From NCBI GenBank assembly GCA_030057915.1, contig JASGUC010000012.1, forward strand, positions 1 through 64,000: a DNA stretch of 64,000 nucleotides, written 5' to 3'. The notes beneath the pieces were generated by a model that was not told where the DNA came from, did no database searches, and saw nothing but the letters and a program-made list of their open reading frames with translations. Every line of letters begins with the position of its first letter. Within the stretch, counting starts at the first letter, position 1. Position numbers and translations under genes: made by a program. Source of the stretch: Pseudomonadota bacterium. Lineage in GTDB: Bacteria; Desulfobacterota; Syntrophia; Syntrophales; UBA8958. Positions 1 through 9,495 of this stretch are shown piece after piece.

Positions 1-166
1 ATTTTGGTACTACAAATGGCTTTTTGGCCTCCGAGATAGCGTAACCTATTGATATAACTAACTTCACATTTTCAAAAACTGCCGATTTTCCCCTTTTTGG
101 GGGTAAAAATCATGAACTTGGGTTAGAGATAGAACAAATTTACCCTGGGGCGCCAATGGCAAAACT

Positions 167-238
167 CGTCAAATCGGCCGCTCCAGGGTAAGACGGACTA
201 AGATAGGACGGGCTCAAGAACGAATTGCATCTGCTGGC
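167..238 (+). repeat. Short dispersed repeat, family 2, copy 1
   Basis: This stretch shares an ordered series of identical blocks (TCGTCAAATC, GCCGCT, CAGGGT, GGGCTCAAG, GCATC) with 13761-13818, with small indels between them. Neither copy is coding. They are probably decayed copies of one intergenic element. I found only two copies in this window. Confidence 0.45.
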
Positions 239-697
239 AACAGGGTCAAGCGCGGCATGGTAAAAAGGAGATTTCCCATGCCCTGGCGATTGGTTCGGGG
301 GAATGGCCGTCGCCGGGGAAGGCCGGTGTCGTAAAGGTCGCGCCGGGAAAAAAGAAGGGGAGACGTGATGTCTCCCCGGATCCAGGAGGATTATGGGTAT
401 CACTGTCGGCCGACCATGCCCGTTTGTTCAACCGAAAGTAAATCGTCTCTATTGTCGTTTATATAAAGCACATACCGTGCCATCCTCCGCCTGCGGCCTT
501 TAAGTGCCGGAAACAAAAGCACAAAGGTCGTTGAGGGGACCTCGCGGCGGGGGGAGGACTCCCTTGGCGACGGCAAGGATTGTCGGCCCTCCGGGGTGAC
601 TCTTTAAAATAGCTCATGGAAAACAATGTCTTATGTTTATGACGCCTTTGTCCTGGCGATCGACAAAAATGTCGGGCCCGGCAGGCGCCCATGATTT

Positions 698-831
698 GAG
701 AACCTTCGAATAATCCCTTCGAACTCCCCCCTTCGTCATCCCCGCGAAATAGGGAATCCCGTGTCTGCAAGCATCTCCCGGATGCCGGCTCAAGCCCGGC
801 ATGACAAGGCGGGCCGTTTTGCAAAGGCCTC
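698..831. repeat. Inverted-end intergenic repeat (family 1)
   Basis: This is a 134-bp element with degenerate inverted ends (GAGAACCTTCGAATAAT at the left, TTTTGCAAAGGCCTC at the right). Inside are two palindromic blocks, CGTCATCCCCGCGAAATAGGG and GGATGCCGGCTCAAGCCCGGC. The same ends and nearly the same length occur at 9100-9232, 13214-13346 and 57375-57508. It has no coding capacity, so if mobile it would have to be moved in trans, like a MITE. Confidence 0.65.
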
Positions 832-840
832 AATTTGTGA

Positions 841-868
841 TTGACTTTCCCCATGAATCGCCTATGAT
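841..868 (+). promoter_or_regulatory. Predicted sigma-70 promoter for the first histidine kinase
   Basis: TTGACT at 841-846 and TATGAT at 863-868 are separated by 16 bp. The implied start of transcription is about 40 bp before the GTG start codon of the kinase at 914. It begins 9 bp after the repeat element ending at 831. Confidence 0.5.
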
Positions 869-913
869 GCCGGCGATGAAGACCATGGACATGATCGCCG
901 GGATAGGAAAACG

Positions 914-2689
914 GTGACCCCTCCGGATAAAATCGTCTGGCGGGATCGGGCGGGCAAGGAAACCCGACCCTTCCTGCAGCCCATAGCGGTGGCCATTGTA
1001 TGCGCCGTCTTTCTTGTCCTTATCCTCATTATGGGGATCATGGATATGCGGCGCCTGGACCAAACCCTGGTGGGCATCCTGGAGAACCGCGCCCAGGGCG
1101 TCGTGGAGGTGGTGCAGCGCCTGGCTCAGGAGAATCTCACCAATCTGGTGCAGGCCTCTCATCATCGCGAGGATGCCGATCGACCCTTTACCCCCATCGA
1201 AGCGGAGGCGTATTCGCCTCAGAAGCTCCTGATCAACGCCCTGGTGAAGTTGGGCCAGGAGGTCGATAACCACTGGAAGAGGGATCGACTCAGCGCCGCC
1301 TATCTCCGCAAGTTTGCCGAAGAGCAGGGGATATGGATGATCACGGTGATGGACAGGAAGGGCCGGGCGGTATTTCAGAGCCGCCCCATCCCGGAGGACT
1401 TCGTGGCGGGCAAGCCCTCGCCAAAGATCACCATCGATTTGCTGAACCGGCTGGGTCGGGAGAAGAAGATCGGTTTTATCGCCCTGCGCCGGAAGGATGG
1501 GAGCGGGACGGTCATCATCGCCCTCGACCCCGACGGGCTGCGCTTCTGGGGCACCAAGGTCTCGGTGGAGAAGGCCCTGCAGGAACTGGGCGGCGGCCAG
1601 AGTCAGGGCCTGACCTACCTCGCCATCGACGACCTTCAGGGCAAGACCTTGGCCAGCGCGGGCATCCTGCCCGAAAAATGGAAGGCCGGCGACATGCCCG
1701 TGACGGAGTTGACCACCGGCGCCCGGGCCGTGGCCAGCCGCAAGGTTACCTACCTGGACAAACCGCTTCTGGACATCGCCACGCCGGTTCATCTGCACAA
1801 CCAGATCGTGGGGATTGCCAGGATGGGCCTGGAGCGGGAGAGCATGGAGCGGATCCTCGGGGAGAACGGAAAGAACATCTTGATTTTCATGGCCCTCACG
1901 GGGCTGATCGCCTTTTTGTCCATGTGGGTCCTCTATATGAACCAGAACCGTCATCTGGCGGGCATCGTCACCATGGAGCGGCGTCTCGAAAAGGCGGAAC
2001 GTCTCTCCGCCCTGGGACAGCTTGCCGCCGGGGTGGCCCACGAGATCCGCAATCCCCTCAATGCCATCAGCATGGCGAGCCAACGCCTCAGAAGGGATTT
2101 CGTCCCGGCGGAGGAAAAAAAGGAAAAGGACTTCCAGATAATTACCGGGGTTATTCGGGACGAGATCCGCCGACTCAACGGGATCGTCGAGGAGTTCCTG
2201 ACCTTTTCCCGAAGCCGCCGTCTCGAACTGCGGGATTATCCGGTGACGGAGGTGCTGCAGAAGATCGTCAATCTCCTCCGGGAGGAGACGGCCGGGATGG
2301 GGATCGTCCTGGAGACGCAATGGGCCGAGACATCGCCGGTGATCCCCATGGACATGGACAAGCTCCAGCAGGCCCTCCTCAACTTCGTCAAAAACGCGAT
2401 CGAATCGATCTCCGGCGGGGGGCGGGTGACCATAACCGTGACGCCCGAGGGAAACGGCTGGATCAAGATCGCCATCGCGGATACCGGCCGCGGCATGACG
2501 GAGGAGGAGGTCGAACGGATCTTCAGCCCGGAATATACCACCAAGGAAAAGGGACTGGGCCTGGGGCTGCCGCTGTCCCATGAGATCATCCGGGGGCATG
2601 GGGGGGAAATCCGGGTCAGGAGTCGGAAGGATGGGGGAACCACCTTCGAGATCGTCCTGCCGGTGGAAAAAACGACGGGACGATCGTGA
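914..2689 (+). CDS. Membrane sensor histidine kinase (NtrB/ZraS-like)
   Basis: A 591-residue two-component sensor kinase, probably a bitopic inner-membrane protein. A first membrane segment lies at about residues 21-44. A roughly 275-residue extracytoplasmic sensor region follows, then a second membrane segment at about 320-343. The dimerisation/phosphoacceptor domain contains AHEIRNP with the acceptor His near residue 376. The ATP-binding domain has the N box around 486-499 (FVKNAIES), DTGRGM near 523 and GLGLGLPLSHEI near 547. The start is GTG at 914, preceded by GGATAGGA. The sigma-54 response regulator 139 bp downstream on the same strand is the obvious partner. The signal sensed cannot be told from the sequence. 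Confidence 0.93.
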   Translation: MTPPDKIVWRDRAGKETRPFLQPIAVAIVCAVFLVLILIMGIMDMRRLDQTLVGILENRAQGVVEVVQRLAQENLTNLVQASHHREDADRPFTPIEAEAYSPQKLLINALVKLGQEVDNHWKRDRLSAAYLRKFAEEQGIWMITVMDRKGRAVFQSRPIPEDFVAGKPSPKITIDLLNRLGREKKIGFIALRRKDGSGTVIIALDPDGLRFWGTKVSVEKALQELGGGQSQGLTYLAIDDLQGKTLASAGILPEKWKAGDMPVTELTTGARAVASRKVTYLDKPLLDIATPVHLHNQIVGIARMGLERESMERILGENGKNILIFMALTGLIAFLSMWVLYMNQNRHLAGIVTMERRLEKAERLSALGQLAAGVAHEIRNPLNAISMASQRLRRDFVPAEEKKEKDFQIITGVIRDEIRRLNGIVEEFLTFSRSRRLELRDYPVTEVLQKIVNLLREETAGMGIVLETQWAETSPVIPMDMDKLQQALLNFVKNAIESISGGGRVTITVTPEGNGWIKIAIADTGRGMTEEEVERIFSPEYTTKEKGLGLGLPLSHEIIRGHGGEIRVRSRKDGGTTFEIVLPVEKTTGRS

Positions 2690-2828
2690 CGGCTAGGCGG
2701 TGACGCCGGGGGGGGGTGGGCTGCGGAGGCGGGCCTCTCGACGCCCCGGGCCTGGGGGCCTCATACGCGGCCGCCGCGACGATGCTGTCGGGCCTTGGTT
2801 GCCGAAAGGATCCTGAGGGAGTGGAGAT

Positions 2829-4196
2829 ATGAAGGCGCTCAACATCCTGATCGTGGAAGACGGGCAGTCTCAGCGGGAGATGCTGCGGGATTTTCTGCTC
2901 CAGGAGGGTCATCACGTCCGGGAGGCGGAAAACGGGGAAAAAGGGGTGGAGCTGGTCCGCGACGGCCATGTCGAGCTGCTCCTTCTGGATTACAAGATGC
3001 CGGGCATGGACGGCATGGAGGTCCTCAAGGCGGTCAAGGAGATCAATCCCGAGATCGACGTGGTCATCATCACCGCCTACGGCACCATCGAGACGGCCGT
3101 GGAGGCCATGAAGGCCGGGGCCATCGATTACATCACGAAGCCTATTGAATTCGACGAACTCCTCTTGTTGGTGGAACGGGTGGCGGAGCGCCGGCTCCTG
3201 ATCAGGGAAAACGAGATACTGAGGAAAGAACTCCGGGAAAAGGGGGTGACGGCGGAGCAGATCGTTTACCGGAGCCCGAAGATGGAAGCCCTGATCAACA
3301 TGGCGGGCCGAGTGGCGCCAAGCCGGGCCACGATCCTCATCCAGGGGGAGAGCGGTACCGGCAAGGAACTTCTGGCCCGGCTCATCCATCAGTTGAGCCC
3401 CCGATCCGGACGGGCGATGTTGGCGGTCAACTGCGGCGCTCTCCATGAGAATCTCCTGGAAAGCGAACTTTTCGGTCATGAGAAGGGGGCCTTCACCGGG
3501 GCGTCCTCCCGGCGCATCGGCCGCTTCGAGGAGGCGGACGGGAGCACCCTCTTCCTTGACGAGATCGGCGAACTCTCCGCCGCCGTTCAGGTAAAACTGC
3601 TCAGATTCCTTCAAGAACGGGAGTTTCAACGCCTGGGGGGCAATCAGACCCTACGGGCGGATGTGCGGATCATCAGCGCCACCAACCGGGATCTGGAAGC
3701 CCGGGTGAAGGCGGGCTCTTTCCGGGAGGACCTTTACTACCGCCTCAAGGTGGTAACCATCGACCTCCCGCCGCTCCGGGAGCGCAAGGAGGACATCCCC
3801 CCGCTCATCGACCATTTCCTCCTCAAGTATGCCGCGGAAAACGGCAAGACGATCTCGGGCATCAGCGGCGAGGCCCGGGATCTCCTCATCAAGTACGACT
3901 ATCCGGGCAATGTGCGGGAGTTGGAGAACATCCTGGAGCGGGCCGTGGTCATCGGCCGAGACGAAATCGTCTCCGTGGAGGACCTCCCTTTCCTGGAAGA
4001 TTCCCTGGCGGCGTCGGAGGGGGGAAAAAAGGCCGAGGGACTGCTCCGGGGTGCCATGGAGGAGATGGAACGGAGAATGATCGGGGAGGCCATGGAAAAG
4101 GCGGGGGATCATCAGACGAAGGCGGCGGAGATCCTGGGGATCAGCGAGCGGATGCTCCGCTACAAGCTGAAGAAGTACGGACTGAAGTCCCACTGA
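2829..4196 (+). CDS. Sigma-54-dependent response regulator (NtrC family)
   Basis: A 455-residue NtrC-type activator. The receiver domain (1-120) carries the phosphorylatable Asp at residue 54 (LLLDYKMPG). The AAA+ domain (about 145-380) has Walker A GESGTGKE near 174 and an intact GAFTGA sigma-54 contact loop near 219. The C-terminal Fis-type helix-turn-helix (TKAAEILGISERMLRYKLKKYG) spans roughly 429-451. The ATG at 2829 is preceded by a GGAG-containing ribosome site. It lies directly after the membrane kinase and before a second, hybrid kinase, so it should activate sigma-54 promoters on phosphorylation. I found no consensus sigma-54 promoter beside it, so its targets are probably elsewhere. 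Confidence 0.95.
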   Translation: MKALNILIVEDGQSQREMLRDFLLQEGHHVREAENGEKGVELVRDGHVELLLLDYKMPGMDGMEVLKAVKEINPEIDVVIITAYGTIETAVEAMKAGAIDYITKPIEFDELLLLVERVAERRLLIRENEILRKELREKGVTAEQIVYRSPKMEALINMAGRVAPSRATILIQGESGTGKELLARLIHQLSPRSGRAMLAVNCGALHENLLESELFGHEKGAFTGASSRRIGRFEEADGSTLFLDEIGELSAAVQVKLLRFLQEREFQRLGGNQTLRADVRIISATNRDLEARVKAGSFREDLYYRLKVVTIDLPPLRERKEDIPPLIDHFLLKYAAENGKTISGISGEARDLLIKYDYPGNVRELENILERAVVIGRDEIVSVEDLPFLEDSLAASEGGKKAEGLLRGAMEEMERRMIGEAMEKAGDHQTKAAEILGISERMLRYKLKKYGLKSH

Positions 4197-4261
4197 GGGG
4201 GGAGTCTTCCCATCATAGGCGAGACACCGGGGAATGATGGCCAAGAGGAGTCAATAACCCA

Positions 4262-7210
4262 ATGACGGCCGAAGACGAAGGCAAGACCCACGAACAGCTC
4301 AAGGCGGAACTGTCGGCGGCCCGCCGCCGGATCGAGGAACTGGAAAGGACCATTGATGAACTGCGGCGGGTGGAGCAGGGGCTGCGGAGAAACAACGAAA
4401 TCCAGTCCCTGGTTCTGAGCAACGACCTCATCGGCATCGCCCTGGTGCGGGACCGGGTCTTTGCCTGGGTGAACCAGCGGTTCCCCGAGATGCTCGGGAT
4501 GCCCTACGAGCGGGTCCTGGGCGCCAGCATCCGGATCGTCTTTTCCTCGGATGCGGAATACGAAGAAACGAGACAAGCGGCCTACCTCGCCATCAGCCGG
4601 GGTGAATGGTTTGAATTCCATATCGATGTCCCGAGGCCCGGAGGCGGGAGCTTCACCGGTCGGGTTATGGGTCGGGCCGTCAACCCGTCCGCGCCCCGGG
4701 AAGATACGGTCTGGATATTGGAGGATATCACGGAGCGTAAAGACGCCGAGGAGGCGCTCAAGGCAAGCGAGCGGTCGTTGCGCGCCATCATCGACGGCTC
4801 GCCCATCCCGGCATTTGTCATCGACAAGGATCACCGGGTTCTCTACTGGAACAAGGCCCTGGAGAGATACAGCGGCATCGCGGCGGCGGATGTCATCGGC
4901 ACCGATGGGCACTGGCGGGCCTTCTACGCTGAGGAACGACCCTGCCTGGCCGATCTTATCGTCGATGGCGGACTCGAAGACATCGCCCATTGGTACGCCG
5001 GCAAGCATAGTCGTTCCCAGGTGATCGACGACGCCATCGAGGCGACCGACTTCTTCCCGGAGATGCGGGGCGGCACCTGGCTGTACTTCACCGCTGCCCC
5101 CATCCGCGACAGGCACGGCGCCCTGATCGGCGCCGTGGAAACCCTCACGGACGTCACGGAACGTAAGCAGTCCGAACGCGCCCTCTGGGAGTCTCAGCGT
5201 CAGCTTGCCGATATCATCGACTTCCTCCCCGACGCCATCATCGTCATCGACAAGACAGGCAGGGTCATCGCCTGGAACCGCGCCACCGAGATCATGACGG
5301 GGGTGAAGGCCGAGGAGATGCTCGGCAAGGGGAACTACGAATATGCCCTGCCCTTCTACGGGGAGCGCCGGCCGATCCTGATCGACCTGGCGTTACGGCC
5401 CGTCGAGGAGGCGGAGAGACATTACGAATCCATAAAGTGGCAGGGAGATGTCCTGGCTGGGGAAGCCTACATGCCCAATCTCCGGGGCGGCAGGGTATAT
5501 ACCCAGGGAACGGCCTCCCCCCTCTACGATACGAGGGGCGCCATCGTCGGGGCCATTGAGACGATCCGGGACCTCACCGAACGCCGGCGGATGGAGGAGG
5601 CGCTCTTTGCGGAAGGACAACGACTTGCCTCCATCCTCGACGGCACACCCATCCCCGCCTTTTTCATCGATCGCGACCGCCGGGTCACCCTCTGGAACAG
5701 GAGCAACGAAACCTATACGGGAAAGACGAAAAGCGAGATGCTGGGCAAACCCATCGACCTGAGCTTTCTCTATCGCGGCAGGAACATCCCTTCCCTCGCG
5801 GAGATGATGCTGGCGATGACGGACGACGAGATCCTCAAGAAGCACGGCCATGCCGGCATCAGGAGAAGCGATGTCCTCAGCGACGCCCTGGAGGTGATCG
5901 GCAGGATTTGGCTGCGCGGCGAAGAGCGGACTATTTCCACAGAGGCGATAAGGATCATCGGTCCCGGGGGGGAGGTCATCGGCGTCATCCAGACGGCTCA
6001 GGACATCACTGAACGTCTGCGCCTGGAGACCCAGTTCCGTCAGGCCCAGAAGATGGAGGCCATCGGCGCCCTAGCGGGAGGCATTGCCCATGATTTCAAT
6101 AACATCCTCGGGGCCATCATGGGCTATGCGGAATTGGGCAAGGGGCAGGTCCGTGACCGGCCCAAGGCGCATCACGCCGTGGAAGAGGTCCTCAAGGCCG
6201 CCCATCGGGCCAAGGACCTGGTGCAGCAGATCCTCACCTTCAGCCGGAGGACGCCCCAGGAAAAGAGGCCGACCGCCATCATCCCCATCGTGAAGGAGGT
6301 GGCCAAGTTCATCCGGGCTTCGCTGCCCACGACCATTGAGATAAGGCAGCGGATCGAGGCCAGGTCGGATGTGATCATGGCCGACGCCACCCAGATGCAC
6401 CAGGTGCTGATGAACCTCTGCACGAATGCCGGTCAGGCCATGGCTAACGCCGGAGGCCTGTTGGAGATCGGCCTGGAGGAGGTTTCCGTCGGCGAGGGGG
6501 ACCTGGGACGGTTTTCCTCCCTGCCCCTGGGCCGCTGTCTGAAGTTGAGCGTCCGGGATACCGGCCAGGGCATCGGGCCGGAGGATATGGAGAAGCTATT
6601 CGAGCCCTACTTCACCACCAAGGAACAGGGAGAGGGAACGGGGCTGGGACTTGCGGTCGTCCACGGCATCGTCAAGGGTCACGGCGGGGAAATCGAGGTC
6701 CGCAGCGAAATGGGCCGAGGTTCCGTTTTTGAGGTCTATCTGCCCCTGCTGGAGAGGGGGCCCGACCGGGGCGATGACGACGCCGCCATCGCCCCGCCGG
6801 GAGGGAGGAAGGAAAGGATCCTGTTTGTCGACGACGAGGAGATGCTGACCAAACTGGGAAAGCTGTTTCTCGAGGAGATCGGCTATCGGGTCGTGGTCGC
6901 CACGGACCCTCTCCAGGCCGTCGAGGCATTCAAAAGGGAAAAGGATGCCTATGACCTGGTGATAACCGACAAGACCATGCCGCGCCTGACGGGATTCGAT
7001 GTGGCCCGGGAACTCAGGAGCGTCCGCCCCGACATCCCCGTCATCCTCTGTTCGGGATTTCAGGGCCGGGAGGACTTGGAAAAACAGGCCCTGTTGGGCA
7101 TAAACCGCTTCCTGACCAAGCCGTTCAGCCTGCAAACCCTGGCCGAGGCGATTCGCGCCGTCCTGGAGAACCAAGGCGGCGGACCGGCGAGCGGCCCGGC
7201 GGGAGAATAG
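4262..7210 (+). CDS. Multi-PAS hybrid histidine kinase with C-terminal receiver
   Basis: A 982-residue protein with no membrane segment or signal peptide, so probably cytoplasmic. A short charged coiled coil (about 1-45) precedes four tandem PAS/PAC sensor modules (roughly 48-160, 166-300, 300-440, 445-590). Three of these open with near-identical IIDGSPIPAFVIDKD-like stretches, suggesting internal duplication. The phosphoacceptor His is residue 610 (GGIAHDFNNILG). The ATPase domain (about 700-830) has DTGQGIGPED and GTGLGLAVVHGIVKGHGG. A receiver domain (about 856-970) has its Asp at residue 903 (VITDKTMP). It starts 65 bp after the response regulator and may be co-transcribed. The downstream partner is unknown. 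Confidence 0.93.
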   Translation: MTAEDEGKTHEQLKAELSAARRRIEELERTIDELRRVEQGLRRNNEIQSLVLSNDLIGIALVRDRVFAWVNQRFPEMLGMPYERVLGASIRIVFSSDAEYEETRQAAYLAISRGEWFEFHIDVPRPGGGSFTGRVMGRAVNPSAPREDTVWILEDITERKDAEEALKASERSLRAIIDGSPIPAFVIDKDHRVLYWNKALERYSGIAAADVIGTDGHWRAFYAEERPCLADLIVDGGLEDIAHWYAGKHSRSQVIDDAIEATDFFPEMRGGTWLYFTAAPIRDRHGALIGAVETLTDVTERKQSERALWESQRQLADIIDFLPDAIIVIDKTGRVIAWNRATEIMTGVKAEEMLGKGNYEYALPFYGERRPILIDLALRPVEEAERHYESIKWQGDVLAGEAYMPNLRGGRVYTQGTASPLYDTRGAIVGAIETIRDLTERRRMEEALFAEGQRLASILDGTPIPAFFIDRDRRVTLWNRSNETYTGKTKSEMLGKPIDLSFLYRGRNIPSLAEMMLAMTDDEILKKHGHAGIRRSDVLSDALEVIGRIWLRGEERTISTEAIRIIGPGGEVIGVIQTAQDITERLRLETQFRQAQKMEAIGALAGGIAHDFNNILGAIMGYAELGKGQVRDRPKAHHAVEEVLKAAHRAKDLVQQILTFSRRTPQEKRPTAIIPIVKEVAKFIRASLPTTIEIRQRIEARSDVIMADATQMHQVLMNLCTNAGQAMANAGGLLEIGLEEVSVGEGDLGRFSSLPLGRCLKLSVRDTGQGIGPEDMEKLFEPYFTTKEQGEGTGLGLAVVHGIVKGHGGEIEVRSEMGRGSVFEVYLPLLERGPDRGDDDAAIAPPGGRKERILFVDDEEMLTKLGKLFLEEIGYRVVVATDPLQAVEAFKREKDAYDLVITDKTMPRLTGFDVARELRSVRPDIPVILCSGFQGREDLEKQALLGINRFLTKPFSLQTLAEAIRAVLENQGGGPASGPAGE

Positions 7211-7396
7211 GGGGCGAGGAGTCAGGCGGCGCCGGGAGGGGATGCCGCCCGGCGGGAGGGTGGCGGAGAGGAGAGGAGCAGCGCCCCTCGGCCCGCGTCG
7301 GCGCGGCGGAACCAGTGGCCGGGGGAGGGGCGTTTGTCCATGGTCCGTCGGCTCCAAAAGGGCCTTCGGGGCGCTGCCCGTTTCAAGTCGATCCGA
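7211..7396. other. GC-rich spacer between convergent kinase and chemoreceptor genes
   Basis: No gene is seen in this 186-bp convergent spacer. It contains a 26-bp stretch (7235-7260, centred on GATGCCGCCCGGCGGGAGG) that recurs exactly at 13417-13442, beside the duplicated kinase fragment. Confidence 0.4.
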
Positions 7397-8998
7397 TCAA
7401 AAATCCCGGAAATCCTCTTCCAGCGGGATCATCTGCCGGGGGTTCGGGGAATCGGCCTTTCGGACCGGTTTCTTCCCGGAGAGGGCCCCGGCGAGGCGCG
7501 GACGCCCGGTACCGACCGCCGGCCGCCTCTCCTCCGGCCGCTTCCGGTCATGGCCGCCGCTGCCGTTTCTGCCGGAGATCACCTCCTGGAGTTCCTGGAC
7601 AAAGCCCTTCATCTGTTCGGCCTGGGCGCTCAACTCCTCGGAGGCGCTGGCCGACTCCTCGGCGGTGGCCGCCTGGGCCTGGGTTACCTTGTCCATCTCC
7701 GCCACGGCGGTGTTGATCTGGCTGATCCCCTGGGCCTGCTCACTGGAGGCGGCGGCGATCTCGTCGATAAAGGCGGCTATTTTGTTCGATATTTCCATGT
7801 TTTCCTTGAAGGCCTCCTGGGTTTCCTGGGTCGCTTCATGGCTGTTTTTCACATTCTTGATGGTATTTTCAATGAGGGTGCTCGTATTTTTGGCGGCTTC
7901 GGCGGACCGCATGGCCAGGTTCCGGACTTCATCGGCGACGATGGCGAAGCCCGCCCCGGCCTCTCCCGCCCGGGCCGCCTCCACGGCGGCGTTCAAGGCG
8001 AGCAGATTGGTCTGGAAAGCGATCTCGTCGATGTTCTTGATGATTTTCCCCGTCTCCTCGCTCGAGCGCATCACCTCCGCAATCGCCTCCGTCATGTGAC
8101 CCATGTGCCGATTGACGTTCTCCACGATGAGCCGGACCTCCGCCACCATGGCCTTGGCCTGCTGGGCATTGCCGGCGTTCTGTTTCGTCATGGAGGCCAG
8201 CTCTTCCACGGACGCCGAGGTCTCCTCCAGGGATGACGCCTGCTCCGAGGCGCCTTCCGCAAGATTCTGACTGGCCGCGGCCACCTGGGCGGAGGCGGCG
8301 GCCACCTGGCCGGACCCCTCGGTGAGGCCCTCCATCACCCGGGTCAGGGACCGTGTGATCATGCGAGTGAGGAAAAAGGCGATCAGGACCCCCAGGATCA
8401 GGGCCGCCGTCCCCAGGGCGATCATCGCGGTCCGGGCCCGGGCGTAATTGGCCGCTGCCTCGTCGGCGATCTTCCGGGTTAAATCCTGCTGATAGGCGAT
8501 CATGGCCTCCAGGGCCTCCAACTGCTTCCGCTGGGGGGTCCGCACTTCGTTCAACAGGACGAAGGTCGCCTCCTCGCTGCGCTGCTCCATGGCGAGGGCC
8601 AGGCTCTTGTCAACCAGGGGCCGGACGGCATCCTGCTGCCGCCGCGCCTCTCCGACCAGTTCCTTCCCCTTGTCGGACCGGAGGAGTTTGCCGATCCTTT
8701 CATCGGCATCCCGGTATTTGGCCCGGGCCTCGTCGATCCGTTTCCGCTCCTCCATCTTCTCCTTGTCGTCCTTCAGAAGGACGATATTGCGCACCGCCCG
8801 GGCGATGACATTGATCTGCTCGGTCATTATGGTGGCCATCTCCGTTCTGACGTTGGCTTGCTTGACGATTAGCTCCAGGTCGGCGTTGAGAGAGCCCAGC
8901 CTGTGGATCCCGATGGCCGCGATGAGGGCCATGAGCAGCAGCACGGCGGCAAAACCTCCGGCCAGCTTCGTCCCCAATTTCATGTTGGCAAGGTTCAT
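7397..8998 (-). CDS. Methyl-accepting chemotaxis protein with CheR-tether-like tail
   Basis: A 533-residue chemoreceptor. The ATG at 8998 is preceded by GAGGAGG; the frame stays open further upstream but runs into a repeat element and is not likely coding. A membrane segment at about 13-33 is followed by a four-helix-bundle ligand domain (about 34-185), a second membrane segment (about 190-210), HAMP, and the methyl-accepting signalling hairpin. The conserved tip lies roughly at 325-373 ([17 protein letters not shown]). The last five residues, DFRDF, fit the x-[FYWH]-x-x-[FYWH] pentapeptide that tethers CheR/CheB in receptors such as Tsr (NWETF). No cheA/cheW gene is nearby, so it must join an array encoded elsewhere. 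Confidence 0.93.
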   Translation of the reverse strand: MNLANMKLGTKLAGGFAAVLLLMALIAAIGIHRLGSLNADLELIVKQANVRTEMATIMTEQINVIARAVRNIVLLKDDKEKMEERKRIDEARAKYRDADERIGKLLRSDKGKELVGEARRQQDAVRPLVDKSLALAMEQRSEEATFVLLNEVRTPQRKQLEALEAMIAYQQDLTRKIADEAAANYARARTAMIALGTAALILGVLIAFFLTRMITRSLTRVMEGLTEGSGQVAAASAQVAAASQNLAEGASEQASSLEETSASVEELASMTKQNAGNAQQAKAMVAEVRLIVENVNRHMGHMTEAIAEVMRSSEETGKIIKNIDEIAFQTNLLALNAAVEAARAGEAGAGFAIVADEVRNLAMRSAEAAKNTSTLIENTIKNVKNSHEATQETQEAFKENMEISNKIAAFIDEIAAASSEQAQGISQINTAVAEMDKVTQAQAATAEESASASEELSAQAEQMKGFVQELQEVISGRNGSGGHDRKRPEERRPAVGTGRPRLAGALSGKKPVRKADSPNPRQMIPLEEDFRDF

Positions 8999-9050
8999 GA
9001 TCTTTATCCTCCTCGATGTAATTTTTTGGCCTGTTTGGGTTTGGGACTGA

Positions 9051-9065
9051 TCAAGAACCGTGCCA
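9051..9065 (-). promoter_or_regulatory. Imperfect sigma-54-like promoter upstream of the chemoreceptor
   Basis: On the minus strand the sequence TGGCACGGTTCTTGA matches the -24 element perfectly and keeps the 10-bp GG-to-G spacing. The -12 element is TTGA instead of TTGC, so one key base is wrong. It sits about 53 bp before the chemoreceptor ATG, a suitable distance. A sigma-54 activator/kinase pair is the next gene pair upstream. This is a suggestion, not a firm call. Confidence 0.3.
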
Positions 9066-9099
9066 GATGTCTCGGGGAGAGGATGAACACCTAAGGAGC

Positions 9100-9232
9100 G
9101 AGACCTTTGAAAATCCACGTTTTCCCCTCGCCCCGGTAAAATACGAGGTCGGTAACGCCTCGAAAACACGGCATTCCGGCCTCCACCGGGATGATCGTGG
9201 GGACTATGGAAACGGGATTTTTCAAAGGTCTC
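9100..9232. repeat. Inverted-end intergenic repeat (family 1), best-preserved ends
   Basis: A 133-bp element bounded by GAGACCTTTGAAAATCC and its near-perfect inverse GGATTTTTCAAAGGTCTC. The core read on the minus strand (GTTTCCATAGTCC, then ATCATCCCGGTGG, GCCGGAATGCCGTGTTTTC) aligns with 13640-13710 on the plus strand. No reading frame is present. Confidence 0.75.
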
Positions 9233-9495
9233 CTGGTAGGAATGTGGGCGCAATGACCGTATTGCCCCGAGGGGGCGCCCGCTCCCCTCCGGGCCGCGGC
9301 GACCGCCGCTTGTCTGGAATCATCGGACACCGCACGGGCGGTTGTCAGATTAAATTATAGATATCGCCATGTTGCCGTGATTATGGCGCCGCCGGACGAT
9401 GTCCGGCAAAACGAGACAGGTCGCGGTCCTTGCGGGAGACCCCCGGGGCGTCCGGGGTTTCCTCCACCCGGAGGGCAGGGACGAAGGCGGCGGGA

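Larger units (their letters stand above)
1..840. other. Intergenic region without a supported gene
   Basis: I see no convincing gene here; the reading frames present have arginine/proline-rich, low-complexity translations and no ribosome binding sites. The first 140 bases are clearly more AT-rich than the rest of the window. A short hairpin CCCC-TTTTT-GGGG lies at 90-102, flanked by an imperfect GATTTT/AAAATC extension. Another small hairpin (CGACA/TGTCG) lies near 661-674. The stretch also holds one member of the inverted-end repeat family (698-831) and one copy of a second short repeat (167-238). Confidence 0.6.
8999..9495. other. Intergenic region upstream of the chemoreceptor
   Basis: No gene is supported in these 497 bp. 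They hold a sigma-54-like promoter facing the chemoreceptor (9051-9065) and a full repeat element (9100-9232). The remaining part, up to the stop of the sigma-54 regulator at 9496, shows nothing recognisable. Confidence 0.5.

Noticed and set aside
830-2599. A 589-codon frame antisense to the first histidine kinase
   Set aside because: No recognisable motif and full overlap with a well-supported kinase gene.
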